The translations under genes and the position numbers were made by a program. This document shows, piece after piece, positions 1 through 8,823 of a stretch of 64,000 nt of DNA; positions within the stretch are counted from its first letter, which is position 1; each line of letters starts with the position of its first letter. The notes beneath the pieces were generated by a model. It searched no databases and was not told the origin of the DNA. It was given only the letters and a program-made list of their open reading frames with translations. Origin of the DNA: Candidatus Lindowbacteria bacterium RIFCSPLOWO2_12_FULL_62_27 (lineage in GTDB: Bacteria > Lindowbacteria > 2-12-FULL-62-27); assembly GCA_001784175.1 (NCBI GenBank), contig MFPR01000041.1, forward strand, positions 1-64,000, in the 5' to 3' direction.

Positions 1-1215
1 GAGTCCAAATAAGGCGTATCGGTCCGCCACATCCTGCGTTTGTTTCAGCCGCCGATACGCAACCGTGAGAAATACGGCCAGCATCGCCAGCCATCCCGAT
101 AATCCCAGAATGCCCTGCTCGCACAAAAACTGCATCGGTTCCGAATGCACATAATCGGTGATCGGCCCCATCCCCACGCGCCGGTACCGGTCAGGCCGGA
201 AAAAGGGGAAGGTGACATGCGAAGTTCCCAGGCCCTGGCCGAACCACGGGTCGTCCCAGAGCATCCGGGCCGCGCCCCACCACATGTAGAGCCGGATGAT
301 GTTCGTTCCCTTGTGAACCTGGAAAATCGATTGCAGTGTTTCCAACCGGTGCGCCGACATGACCGCCAGGCCCAGAGAAACGACGACGAGCGCCACCAGC
401 GCCGCGATCGCAACCGTCTTCCACCGCCGGCCCAACCACTCCCTGAGCCGCCCGAACCGGCACTCGAACCATGCCAGCAGGCCAAAAAACACCATCATCC
501 CAAGCCACGCCCCGCGCGTCTCGCCCACCCAGAGGTTGTACAGGCCGAGCAGGGCCGTGATCGCGTATCCGGCCGCGGCCAACGGCCGGCGCGCGCCGAT
601 CGACAGGCAGATCGCGATGGGCGTGGTATAGGTGAGAAAGGACGCGAAAAAATCCTTGTTCCCGAATGTCGCGTGTTTGACGGCATAACCCCACTTTTCC
701 ATGCCCAGACCCTGCATCTGAAGAATGGCGTAGATCGAGGTAATCGGGACCATGGCGACATAGGTGTGAAGCGCGATATCCCAGCGGCGGCGCGTGTTCA
801 CGAAGGTGATGATCAGATAAAAAAACAGGCCGGCGGCCGCGAACCGCACGGCCCACTCCACCGCGTAATACCAAAACTGCCGGGGCGCCGCCATGGCGCC
901 GCCGATCCCGAGCCAGAAAAAAACGAGGATGGCGCCGTTCAACGGCGTCGGCGCCACCCGGAACGTTTCCTTGTCGGAGAAATGTCCGAGCCAGAGAAGG
1001 AAGAGGGTGAAGTTCACGGCCTGAAAGGCGACGTCTTTGAGGATGGCAATTTGTTGGAGCGTGACGAAGACGATCTCGAACAGGATCAAGGCAAAGGAGA
1101 GCCGGGACAGCGATGCGGCGGAACGCGTCAAAAAGAACAAACCCGCAAATACGACAGATCCGGCGACGACCGAAACATGGACCGGCGGGTGGATAAGATG
1201 CTCAAGAATCGCCAT
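1..1215 (-). CDS. O-antigen ligase-like membrane protein, 3' end cut by window edge
   Basis: The frame is open for 405 codons from ATG at 1215 to the left edge. It encodes a polytopic membrane protein with the motifs of its neighbours: GNKDFFASF, GETRGAWLG, and a late periplasmic-loop region HSEPMQFL..EQGILG, all typical of the Wzy_C/O-antigen ligase superfamily. These enzymes join or polymerise lipid-linked glycans at the periplasmic face. The DNA is nearly the same as the 5' half of the gene at 3759-6239, with scattered substitutions and an 18-bp deletion near 1035-1060 that shortens an early loop by six residues. The start overlaps the last 14 nt of the upstream gene, implying coupling. 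A TPR C-terminal part probably lies outside the window. The glycan substrate cannot be told. Confidence 0.85.
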   Translation of the reverse strand, partial: MAILEHLIHPPVHVSVVAGSVVFAGLFFLTRSAASLSRLSFALILFEIVFVTLQQIAILKDVAFQAVNFTLFLLWLGHFSDKETFRVAPTPLNGAILVFFWLGIGGAMAAPRQFWYYAVEWAVRFAAAGLFFYLIITFVNTRRRWDIALHTYVAMVPITSIYAILQMQGLGMEKWGYAVKHATFGNKDFFASFLTYTTPIAICLSIGARRPLAAAGYAITALLGLYNLWVGETRGAWLGMMVFFGLLAWFECRFGRLREWLGRRWKTVAIAALVALVVVSLGLAVMSAHRLETLQSIFQVHKGTNIIRLYMWWGAARMLWDDPWFGQGLGTSHVTFPFFRPDRYRRVGMGPITDYVHSEPMQFLCEQGILGLSGWLAMLAVFLTVAYRRLKQTQDVADRYALFGL

Positions 1216-3694
1216 GGGCGCGTCTCCGGCTGTACCGTCCCTCGCGAATGATCCGATAGGATGCTTTGGCGGGCGCCGCAAACTGGAAAAAGGCGCTCGC
1301 CGACTCGGGGTCCGACAACTTGTCCGAGGCGACGCCGAGCGCGTAGGCCACAAGAAACCTGTCCAGGGCGGGGTCGCCCGCTCTTTGCATCAGCTTGGTT
1401 CGAACCTGCTGGACCATCTCCGGCGGCGCCTGGCCGCGGCGCAGGCCCACGTTCAGATGTTCGAGGATGCTGATCAGATAGAGCAGGTCCGTGTTTTGTC
1501 GCATGGTGTCGACGATCATTCCCACGGCGTGTTGAGGGATCAGCGGGTCGGCCTCCGCGAATCGGGCGGCCATTTTTGACGTGTACCGCACTTCCTCCCG
1601 GCTCGGCCCGATTTTGCGGTTGACATTGATTCTGTACAGCCAGTAATTCGTGATCGATTCGTCATGCGATTTCAGATTCTCCTCCCACAAGGTCTGATGC
1701 AGGAGGGCGCGCACGTGGGCGTAAATGTCGAATTGCGTCCAGAAGCCGTTCCAGTAACGGTAGTAGTTGCGCATGGAATCATCGAGAACCTGCCACATCA
1801 GAAACTGATTGTGATAACGTCCCCGGGACGTGTCGTTCAGGTAGGCGGTGCAGAACTGGACGACTGGAAGCTGTCCGTCGGCGCTGTTGTTCAGGATCGC
1901 GGCGTATTCCATGTCCAGAAAACTTTGATGCAGGAGGCCGGGCGATTTTGTCTCCTCAAAGAGCTTTTTGCGTGTGTCGCTGATGGCCGGATGGATCTGG
2001 GCGTAATTGGGCGCGATCTGCAGGAGGCGGTCCTGGAACTGAAGGGCCTCCCGATAGCGGCCTTCCAGGAAACAGTAATGTGCCACATTGTAGTACACCT
2101 CGTGATCGTAAGGATTGCACTTGAGAATCTTCAAGGCGCGCTTGTGGGCGGCCGCCATCGTGGACGTCTCGTTTTTCGATGGGATGCGGTTGCCGCGCAG
2201 GATGCGGATTTGTCCATACGCCAGAAGGGATACCCCGGCCAGTCCCAGAGACAGCGCGACGATTTCTTTCGGCGCGCCGAACTTCGCGGTTATCTTGCGC
2301 GCCTCTTTCAGGGCTTGCTTCCTCTCCTTTGGCTCCTCGAACCCCGTCATGTACCGGGTGATGATCGCCATCTGGAACCAGAAGACCACCATGCTGGTCG
2401 TGTATCGCAGATTGATGTTCAGGGAATCGTGAACAATGCCGGCGATGAAGGAGGCGCCAAGGCCGAAAAAGAGATAGCGGTCGGACTGTTCCCGGATCGT
2501 CCCGAGTTTCCGGCAGACCATGTACAGGAATATCACCAACATCGACATCCATGCGGAAAATCCCAGAATCCCCTGCTCGCACAGGATCTGCAATTCCTCC
2601 GAATGAACGAAATCCGTGTTATGCGACAATCCCGCCCTTTGGTAGTTGTCAACACGGAAATATGGAAAGGTCAGATGCGAGGTCCCCATCCCCTGGCCCA
2701 ACAAGGGGCTGTCCCAGACCATCCGGGCGGCGGACCACCACATATGGACGCGCACGAGATTGGTGCCCAGTTGGGTCTGAAAAATGGATTTCAACGTGTC
2801 CAAACGATGCTGGGACATGAACGCCAAAGCAAGCGAAATCCCAAGCGTCCCAGCGAGCAGGCCGATCAGCATCGCCTTCTTTAAGCCGCCCAGCCGGCGG
2901 TTCAGCCGGCCCCACCGGCACTCGAAATAGAACCAGGCGGGAAGGAAGACCATGAGGCCGACCCAGGCGCCGCGGGTTTCACCCACCCAGATGTTGTAGA
3001 GTCCAAGCACGGCGAGAATGCCGTAGAGGGCCGGGCGGACCAGGCCGGTTGATCCGACAGCCATCATGAGGGCCACCGGAGCGGTGTAGGTCAAAAACGA
3101 GGCGAAGATGTCCTTGTTGCCGAACGTCGCGCATCCACGGGCGCCTTCCCATTCAATGAAGTCGTAGCCCTGAAGCTGAAGAACGCCATAAAAGGAACTG
3201 AGACCCATCACTCCCAGAAGCGTCTTGATGGCCTGGTCCCAGCGTTTTCGCGTGTTGACGAAATTGAAGGCCAGAAAAAAGAACAAAACAACCGCCGCCT
3301 GCTTGACGCTCCACTCAAGCGCGCCATACCAAAACCGCCGGGGCGTCCATGCGGCGCACAGCACGCACACCGAGTAGAAAACGAACACGGGGATGTTCAT
3401 GGGACTTGGCGCCAGTTGGGGCGCCGGAGGCGCTGACCCGGCGGTCGCGTGGATGAGCCACATGAGAAAGAGGGTGAAAACGACGAATTGAAACACGACG
3501 GGTTTCAGGATGATTCCGTTTTCAAACATACTGGATACATGGAAGACAACGAACGCGATGAGAAACAGCACCGATGCATGAACCAGGCTGGAGAAGACTC
3601 TGGAGGAGCGCGTGAGGAAGAACAGGCAGAGAAACCCCCCACTCGCCATGAGGATCAAATAGGAAGAGGGCCAGTCCAGGAAATCAGTCCACAT
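1202..3694 (-). CDS. O-antigen ligase-like protein with C-terminal TPR region
   Basis: 830 residues. About 12 hydrophobic segments fill residues 1-460. GNKDIFASF (192-200), GETRGAW (238-244), GQGMGTSHLTFPYF (333-346) and HSEELQILCEQGILG (364-378) match the Wzy_C/WaaL-type ligase superfamily. After one more hydrophobic segment near 475, the rest is helical with TPR-like spacing (about 520-650). The architecture is ligase plus TPR, so transfer or polymerisation of a surface glycan in the inner membrane is likely. It is a clear but diverged paralogue of the genes on either side. The start is preceded by a promoter whose -10 box ends 12 nt upstream, so there is no room for a normal ribosome binding site. 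The stop overlaps the next gene's ATG by 14 nt. Confidence 0.88.
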   Translation of the reverse strand: MWTDFLDWPSSYLILMASGGFLCLFFLTRSSRVFSSLVHASVLFLIAFVVFHVSSMFENGIILKPVVFQFVVFTLFLMWLIHATAGSAPPAPQLAPSPMNIPVFVFYSVCVLCAAWTPRRFWYGALEWSVKQAAVVLFFFLAFNFVNTRKRWDQAIKTLLGVMGLSSFYGVLQLQGYDFIEWEGARGCATFGNKDIFASFLTYTAPVALMMAVGSTGLVRPALYGILAVLGLYNIWVGETRGAWVGLMVFLPAWFYFECRWGRLNRRLGGLKKAMLIGLLAGTLGISLALAFMSQHRLDTLKSIFQTQLGTNLVRVHMWWSAARMVWDSPLLGQGMGTSHLTFPYFRVDNYQRAGLSHNTDFVHSEELQILCEQGILGFSAWMSMLVIFLYMVCRKLGTIREQSDRYLFFGLGASFIAGIVHDSLNINLRYTTSMVVFWFQMAIITRYMTGFEEPKERKQALKEARKITAKFGAPKEIVALSLGLAGVSLLAYGQIRILRGNRIPSKNETSTMAAAHKRALKILKCNPYDHEVYYNVAHYCFLEGRYREALQFQDRLLQIAPNYAQIHPAISDTRKKLFEETKSPGLLHQSFLDMEYAAILNNSADGQLPVVQFCTAYLNDTSRGRYHNQFLMWQVLDDSMRNYYRYWNGFWTQFDIYAHVRALLHQTLWEENLKSHDESITNYWLYRINVNRKIGPSREEVRYTSKMAARFAEADPLIPQHAVGMIVDTMRQNTDLLYLISILEHLNVGLRRGQAPPEMVQQVRTKLMQRAGDPALDRFLVAYALGVASDKLSDPESASAFFQFAAPAKASYRIIREGRYSRRRAHGDS

Positions 3695-3706
3695 CCGATT
3701 GGTGCA

Positions 3707-3734
3707 ACTATAACAGAAATCCGGAGCATTCCAA
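3707..3734 (-). promoter_or_regulatory. Promoter of the 830-residue ligase gene
   Basis: On the minus strand TTGGAA (3729-3734), a 16-nt spacer and TATAGT (3707-3712) form a sigma70-like promoter. The same boxes and about 40 surrounding bases recur at 8726-8765 before the neighbouring unit, which supports function. Only 12 nt separate the -10 box from the ATG at 3694, so the mRNA should have almost no leader. Confidence 0.7.
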
Positions 3735-3758
3735 CAATGGGAAATGAGCGGTCAGAAC

Positions 3759-6239
3759 TCAGTATCCGTACTGGCTGATCCTCCGCAGAATCCGGGCGTG
3801 GGAATCGTCGCCGACGGCACGATTGCGCGCCGTGGCGAAGAAACGGGTGGCCATGTCCCGTTCGTCGGCGCGGTGGGACAGGACGCCCAGCGCGTAATAG
3901 AGGAGGGGCGAATCGATCCGACCCTCGGCCGCCCTGATCAGTTCCTGCCGCATGCCGCGGCAGAGGTTGGCGGGCAGATGTTCGGGGCGCAGGCCTTCGA
4001 GAATGTTGATTAAATAGAGGAGATCGGCCTCCGGATCCTTCAGCACCAAGAGGCCCCCCAGGGCATACCGGAGGACGTGCAACCTCCGGGACGCGAATGC
4101 CGCCGCCATTTTGACGGCATACTGCGCCTCCTGCCACGGCCGGCCGCTGATCCGCACAAACTCGACCCGGAGGTTCCAGTGATCCTGCATGGCCGTTTCG
4201 CCCGCTTGAAGGTAAGTGGCGTATAACGTCTGCAAGTGGAGATCTTCAGGATACCGGCCGACCCCCCATTCCCAGCCGCTCCAGAAGCGCAAGAGGTTGA
4301 AGAAGCCGTCTTCCTGAACGAGCCAGAAGATGAACTGGTTGTGATGGTGTGCGCGCGCGCCGTTCTTCAAGTACGTGCGATACCCCTCAATGACTTTCAT
4401 GTGCGGCTCATGGTCGTTGTTCATGACGGCAAATCCCTCGAATTCCAGATTCGCCGCGTGCAGATACTTCGGCTGATTCGTCGTGAAATACAGGCGCATC
4501 AAGTTTGCGGCAATGACCCGGTGCGTATAGCTGTGATTCGGCGCCAGTTGCATGACCGCTCCAAGGGCCTCCAGCGTCTTGCCCGGCTCATTTATGTCGT
4601 GGTAGGCGCTGGCCAAGGCGTAGGCTGCCGAGGGATTGTAAGGATTCGATTGCAGGGCCGTCTTTCCGAGGGGAATGGACGAAATGGATCGCCCCCGGTC
4701 GGCCATGGCTATTTTGCACGCGCAGTCGCCCTTGAGCACGCGAAACTGGCAGTAGGCCATGAATGCGAACGCGGTTATGGCCGCCGGCAGGATCACAAAG
4801 TGCCGGACGGCCTGATGATGGGCCGGCGAAACGGATTCGGCCCGGCGGCGGATGTCCTGCAGGGTCTGTTTTCGGGTCTCCGGATCGAACCCGATCGCCA
4901 AACGGGTGGCCAGCGCCATCGATCCCCAAAACGCCATCATGCTCGAGGTATAACGCAGATTGATATTCAACGAATCATGAACCACCGCACCCACGAATCC
5001 ACCCACGAGTCCAAATAAGGCGTATCGGTCCGCCACATCCTGCGTTTGTTTCAGCCGCCGATACGCAACCGTGAGAAATACGGCCAGCATCGCCAGCCAT
5101 CCCGAAAATCCCAGAATGCCCTGCTCGCACAAGAATTGCATCGGTTCCGAATGCACATAATCGGTGCTCGGCGCCATCCCGATCCGCCGGTACCGGTCGG
5201 GCCGGAAAAAGGGGAAAGTGACGAACGAGGTTCCCAGCCCTTGGCCGAACCACGGGTTGTCCCAGAGCATCCGGGACGCGCCCCACCACATGTACAGCCG
5301 GATGATGTTCGTTCCCTTGTGAACCTGAAAAATCGATTGCAGCGTTTCCAACCGATGCGCCGACATCACCGCCAGACCCAGAGAAACGACGACGAGCGAT
5401 GCCAGCGCCGCGATCGCAACCGTCTTCCACCGCCGGCCCAACCACTCCCTGAGCCGCCCGAACCGGCACTCGAACCACGCCAGCAGACCCAGAAATACCA
5501 TCATCCCGAGCCACGCCCCGCGCGTCTCGCCCACCCAGAGGTTGTACAGGCCGAGCAACGCCGAGATCGCGTATCCGGCCGCGGCCAACGGCCGGCGCGC
5601 GCCGATCGCCATGCAGAGCGCAATGGGTGTGGTATAGGTGAGAAAGGACGCGAAAAAATCCTTGTTGGCGAATGTCGCGTGTTTGACGGCATAGCCCCAC
5701 TTCTCCATGTCCAGACCCTGCATCTGAAGAATGGCATAGATCGAGGTAATCGGGACCATGGCGACATAGGTGTGAAGCGCGATCGTCCAGCGGCGGCGCG
5801 TGTTCACGAAGGTGACGATCAGATAAAAAAACAGGCCGGCCGCCGCGAACCGCACGGACCACTCCATGGCGTAATACCAAAACTGCCGGGGCGCCGCCAT
5901 GGCGCCGACGATCCCGAGCCAGAAAAAAACGAGGATGGCGCCGTTCAACGGCGTCGGCGTCACCCGGAACGTTTCCTTGTCGGAGAAATGTCCGAGCCAG
6001 AGAAGGAAGAGGGTGAAGTTCACGGCCTGAAAGGCGATGTCTTTGAGGAGGACGGTGTGGTAGAACATGCCGGAGTAGTGGAGTGTGACGAAGACGATCT
6101 CGAACAGGATCAAAGCAAAGGCGAGCCGGGACAGCGACGCGGCGGAACGCGTCAAAAAGAACAAACCCGCAAATACGACAGATCCGGCGACGACCGAAAC
6201 ATGGGACGGCTGGTGGAGAAGATGTTCAAGAATCGCCAT
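3759..6239 (-). CDS. O-antigen ligase-like protein with C-terminal TPR region
   Basis: 826 residues with the same plan as its two neighbours: a polytopic ligase-type N-terminal half, then a helical TPR-like tail (about 510-650). GETRGAWLGMMVF, GQGLGTSFVTFPFF and HSEPMQFLCEQGILG are the diagnostic ligase-superfamily stretches. Its first 1.2 kb is nearly identical to the window-edge gene (1-1215), which points to recent duplication or gene conversion. ATG at 6239 overlaps the 3' end of the upstream gene by 14 nt (ATGGCGATTCTTGA), exactly as in the sister unit. It is probably co-transcribed with the upstream membrane-methyltransferase-like gene. Substrate and polymerase-versus-ligase activity cannot be decided. 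Confidence 0.88.
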   Translation of the reverse strand: MAILEHLLHQPSHVSVVAGSVVFAGLFFLTRSAASLSRLAFALILFEIVFVTLHYSGMFYHTVLLKDIAFQAVNFTLFLLWLGHFSDKETFRVTPTPLNGAILVFFWLGIVGAMAAPRQFWYYAMEWSVRFAAAGLFFYLIVTFVNTRRRWTIALHTYVAMVPITSIYAILQMQGLDMEKWGYAVKHATFANKDFFASFLTYTTPIALCMAIGARRPLAAAGYAISALLGLYNLWVGETRGAWLGMMVFLGLLAWFECRFGRLREWLGRRWKTVAIAALASLVVVSLGLAVMSAHRLETLQSIFQVHKGTNIIRLYMWWGASRMLWDNPWFGQGLGTSFVTFPFFRPDRYRRIGMAPSTDYVHSEPMQFLCEQGILGFSGWLAMLAVFLTVAYRRLKQTQDVADRYALFGLVGGFVGAVVHDSLNINLRYTSSMMAFWGSMALATRLAIGFDPETRKQTLQDIRRRAESVSPAHHQAVRHFVILPAAITAFAFMAYCQFRVLKGDCACKIAMADRGRSISSIPLGKTALQSNPYNPSAAYALASAYHDINEPGKTLEALGAVMQLAPNHSYTHRVIAANLMRLYFTTNQPKYLHAANLEFEGFAVMNNDHEPHMKVIEGYRTYLKNGARAHHHNQFIFWLVQEDGFFNLLRFWSGWEWGVGRYPEDLHLQTLYATYLQAGETAMQDHWNLRVEFVRISGRPWQEAQYAVKMAAAFASRRLHVLRYALGGLLVLKDPEADLLYLINILEGLRPEHLPANLCRGMRQELIRAAEGRIDSPLLYYALGVLSHRADERDMATRFFATARNRAVGDDSHARILRRISQYGY
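5007..6239. repeat. Long duplicated segment, second copy at 1-1215
   Basis: This segment aligns with 1-1215 across its whole length, with only scattered mismatches and one 18-bp indel. The right boundary is the 14-nt overlap at the gene start; the left boundary lies beyond the window edge. It covers the ligase-domain half of the two paralogous genes and could mislead short-read assembly. Confidence 0.9.
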
Positions 6240-8613
6240 TGGCGGGTATCCGGGTTGAACGCTTGAAGACGCTGTTCAGGAACGCGGCGCCGTAAAAAAG
6301 GACGGCTAGAATGCTCAGGAATTTGATCCCGAACACCAGCGAACCGTATTCCGCGACGGCGCCCAGGGTGGAGCCGATCAGGTTGGATCCCATCGCGACC
6401 CCGATCAGAGGCGGGGGCACGGCTCGCAGTTTCAAGGCGAAGATGAAGGCGGCGAAGAAGAACGGCAGGCCTATGAAGAGTCCCGCCACGGCGTGCCGCC
6501 AGATACCCTCCAAGCCCATCAGTTGGTTCGCGTCCAGGAGATACCCCAGGATCAGCGCCGCGAAGATCGATGCGTAGAGCAGGTTCTCGGAAAACGCGGC
6601 GTGGCGGCGGGCGACGCCGTTGGCCAGCAGGATGACGACGAGGATCGCCGTGAACACCACCGTGTTTACGAACCAGGTACTGCCGTACAGCAGCGACATC
6701 TGGGTGACGGACTTCGTTTCCATCAGCAGAAACCCGGCGCCGAGAAACAGAAAGCCCCAGTCGATCTGCCTAATCTGGCCCATGGCCCGGTTGGCCAGCC
6801 ACAAGGCCAGGACGATCATGATGAAGGCCATGTAAAAAAAGACGCCGGGAATGTGGCGGCTCTGCAGATAAATGAAAGGCCAGTCGTCCGACGGCACCGT
6901 CTGTTCGTTCACCGTTCCGTCGCTGACGTCCGCCGGCGGCAGACGGTCCCTGTACTTGAGGAGTCCGTCGCCTGCGGCATACAGGACGCCTTTCATCCAC
7001 ACCTGGTCCTCCGGGAACGCGGATTTGAGCATCTGATCGAACCGGCCGAGGATGAACGGCGACTGGCCCCAGTAGATGATCACCAGCAGGCCGTCCGGCC
7101 TCAGTCGCGCTCGGGCGGCCTGAATCGATTCCCTGGTGTAAATGAAATTGTCGAGCCGAATGCTGGACATGCCGCTGAGGAGGGTGTGCGCGTCCAGCGA
7201 TGCGAACAGGATGTAATCGTATTGCTTTGACGTGGATTGCAGATACGTCCGGGCGTCGTTGATGTGAACGGAGACCCGCGTGTCGGCGTACGGCTGTTGG
7301 GGGTGCAGTTTCCTTCCCAGATCGACGACAACGGGATCGATGTCCACGGCGTCGACGCTTCGGGCCCCGCGCTCCAACGCCACGGCGATGTCGTTGCCCG
7401 GCCCGGACGCCACGATTAGCAGGTCCTTGTCGCGGGGGGAAAAGGTATCGAGCGCCATCAGATTGTGGGAGATCGTCCGGTCCCGGCAGGACCGGTATTC
7501 TGGAAACTGCGAAATGAATTCCGGCGACGTGTTCAACGCGTTGATGTAGTAGACTTCATTGTAGGCCAGCGCATATCCAAACGGGATTTTTCCGTCCCCA
7601 AGTTCCTTGTAGTACTTCTTCCCATAGTCCCTGCCGCAGACAACGTCCAGATACCACGGGACGACCTCGATTTTGTAATAGGGGCTCCATATCGCGCCGG
7701 CGTCGCCCCAGATCACGGCAAACACGGTCAGGATGCACAAGACCAGTTCCATCGCGAACAGCCGCAGCCGGTGAACGGAATACGAGACGAACAGGTATAT
7801 TCCAAGACCGACGGTAAACCAGAACCACGACGGCAGGGAAAGATGGGACAGCGCCGAAAACAGCCACAGGCCGGACAGGCTGCCGGCGATGTTGATGCTG
7901 TACGCCCGGAGCGTCGGCAGCGGTTCCATCCAGCGCGCAATGGCCTGGCCGAACGGGACAAACAGGATGGACTGGACGGCGATCATGCCGGTGATGAACA
8001 CGTAAAACGCCAGGGCCCGCACCGCGAGGTTGCCCGTCCAGGTTTGAAACAGAAACAGAACGGTGGAGCCGGGAATGTCAAGCCGGCCCAGCAGTTTTCC
8101 CGGCGGTGACACCCCGAGAAACGTCACGAGGGCGAAGAGGACGGAAAAATAGGGGAGGAGGGAAATGGACTTGTCTTTCATCAGCATTCCCGCGCCCATG
8201 CCCAGGAAGGCGCAGATCAGCGTCAGGTTCTTGAAATAGGCCAGCGCCCGCATTTCCGATGTCAGCCACCGGATCAGCAATATCTCGAAATACAGCGCCA
8301 GCACGCTCGCCAGAAATACGCCCCACCCCGGGCTGAACAGCGGCGTTGGCCGGTCCGAATCCGCCATGAGATCCGGGAAGCGGCGCAACAGGCACGCCAT
8401 CACCAGCGCCGATACTCCGAGAAGGAACGTTGGCCATGCAAGACGGGAGAGATAATATGGAAACAGAGCCACCCGCTGGCCGGGCGGAGAGGACGAAAAC
8501 AGCTTGTACACCGCATCCTCGGGCGCCGGGTGCAGGCGCCAGAACGCAAAGAGGATGAGACAGAAGGCGGCCATGCTGAAAAGGAGAATGGACAGCGTCT
8601 TCTGGATCTTCAC
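6226..8613 (-). CDS. Polytopic membrane protein with embedded spermidine-synthase-like domain
   Basis: About 795 residues from GTG at 8613. The N-terminal half has many membrane segments. A soluble domain (roughly residues 400-560) carries a Rossmann SAM/dcSAM-binding start, IVASGPGNDIAVALERGA, then DIDPVVVDLG and an HINDARTYL acidic loop, as in spermidine synthase-like proteins. More membrane helices follow. Such fusions are known, but their substrate is not. The start is preferred over an ATG at 8694 because the intervening frame is a displaced reading of the 5' end of a ligase gene, and because GTGA at 8610-8613 overlaps the stop of a 34-codon ORF in the same unit. It ends in a 14-nt overlap with the ligase gene downstream. 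Confidence 0.75.
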   Translation of the reverse strand: MKIQKTLSILLFSMAAFCLILFAFWRLHPAPEDAVYKLFSSSPPGQRVALFPYYLSRLAWPTFLLGVSALVMACLLRRFPDLMADSDRPTPLFSPGWGVFLASVLALYFEILLIRWLTSEMRALAYFKNLTLICAFLGMGAGMLMKDKSISLLPYFSVLFALVTFLGVSPPGKLLGRLDIPGSTVLFLFQTWTGNLAVRALAFYVFITGMIAVQSILFVPFGQAIARWMEPLPTLRAYSINIAGSLSGLWLFSALSHLSLPSWFWFTVGLGIYLFVSYSVHRLRLFAMELVLCILTVFAVIWGDAGAIWSPYYKIEVVPWYLDVVCGRDYGKKYYKELGDGKIPFGYALAYNEVYYINALNTSPEFISQFPEYRSCRDRTISHNLMALDTFSPRDKDLLIVASGPGNDIAVALERGARSVDAVDIDPVVVDLGRKLHPQQPYADTRVSVHINDARTYLQSTSKQYDYILFASLDAHTLLSGMSSIRLDNFIYTRESIQAARARLRPDGLLVIIYWGQSPFILGRFDQMLKSAFPEDQVWMKGVLYAAGDGLLKYRDRLPPADVSDGTVNEQTVPSDDWPFIYLQSRHIPGVFFYMAFIMIVLALWLANRAMGQIRQIDWGFLFLGAGFLLMETKSVTQMSLLYGSTWFVNTVVFTAILVVILLANGVARRHAAFSENLLYASIFAALILGYLLDANQLMGLEGIWRHAVAGLFIGLPFFFAAFIFALKLRAVPPPLIGVAMGSNLIGSTLGAVAEYGSLVFGIKFLSILAVLFYGAAFLNSVFKRSTRIPANGDS

Positions 8614-8714
8614 CCCTTGTACCGCTCTTCGCGGAGGACGAATAGGCAGAGAAACCCCGCCCCCGCCGTCAGGATCAAATAGGAAGACGGCCATTCCAGA
8701 AAATCAGTACTCAC
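8610..8714 (-). CDS. 34-codon ORF, remnant of a ligase gene 5' end or small membrane peptide
   Basis: GTG at 8714 opens a 34-codon frame with one hydrophobic segment. TDFLEWPSSYLIL and GFLCLF match residues 3-25 of the 830-residue ligase (TDFLDWPSSYLIL, GFLCLF). It has the same promoter at the same 12-nt distance as that gene, then stops at 8610 inside GTGA, where the next gene begins. The simplest reading is that a ligase gene was truncated after about 28 codons, leaving promoter and start to drive the membrane-methyltransferase-like gene by coupling. It could be translated as a small membrane peptide; whether that peptide has a function is unknown. Confidence 0.5.
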   Translation of the reverse strand: MSTDFLEWPSSYLILTAGAGFLCLFVLREERYKG

Positions 8715-8726
8715 GCTACTGCCGTG

Positions 8727-8754
8727 ACTATAACAGAAATCCGGAGAATTCCAA
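8727..8754 (-). promoter_or_regulatory. Promoter of the membrane-methyltransferase/ligase unit
   Basis: TTGGAA (8749-8754), a 16-nt spacer and TATAGT (8727-8732) on the minus strand, 12 nt before the GTG at 8714. Sequence and spacing duplicate the promoter at 3707-3734. Confidence 0.68.
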
Positions 8755-8787
8755 CAATGGGAAGTGCATGGTCATGGGGAAGCAGTC

Positions 8788-8815
8788 TTGCGCGACCCCC
8801 AAATCCTGCTATGAT
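8788..8815 (+). promoter_or_regulatory. Promoter of the cupin gene
   Basis: TTGCGC (8788-8793), 16-nt spacer, TATGAT (8810-8815). The ATG at 8824 begins only 8 nt after the -10 box, so the transcript should be leaderless or have one to three leader bases. It is divergent from the promoter at 8727-8754. Confidence 0.6.
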
Positions 8816-8823
8816 GCGCGCCT

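Noticed and set aside
5046-6266. Long plus-strand frames of 406 and 368 codons (5046-6266, 145-1251) rich in Arg, Pro, Gln and Glu
   Set aside because: They are antisense to the ligase genes, occur twice only because of the duplication, and have shadow-type composition with no domain.
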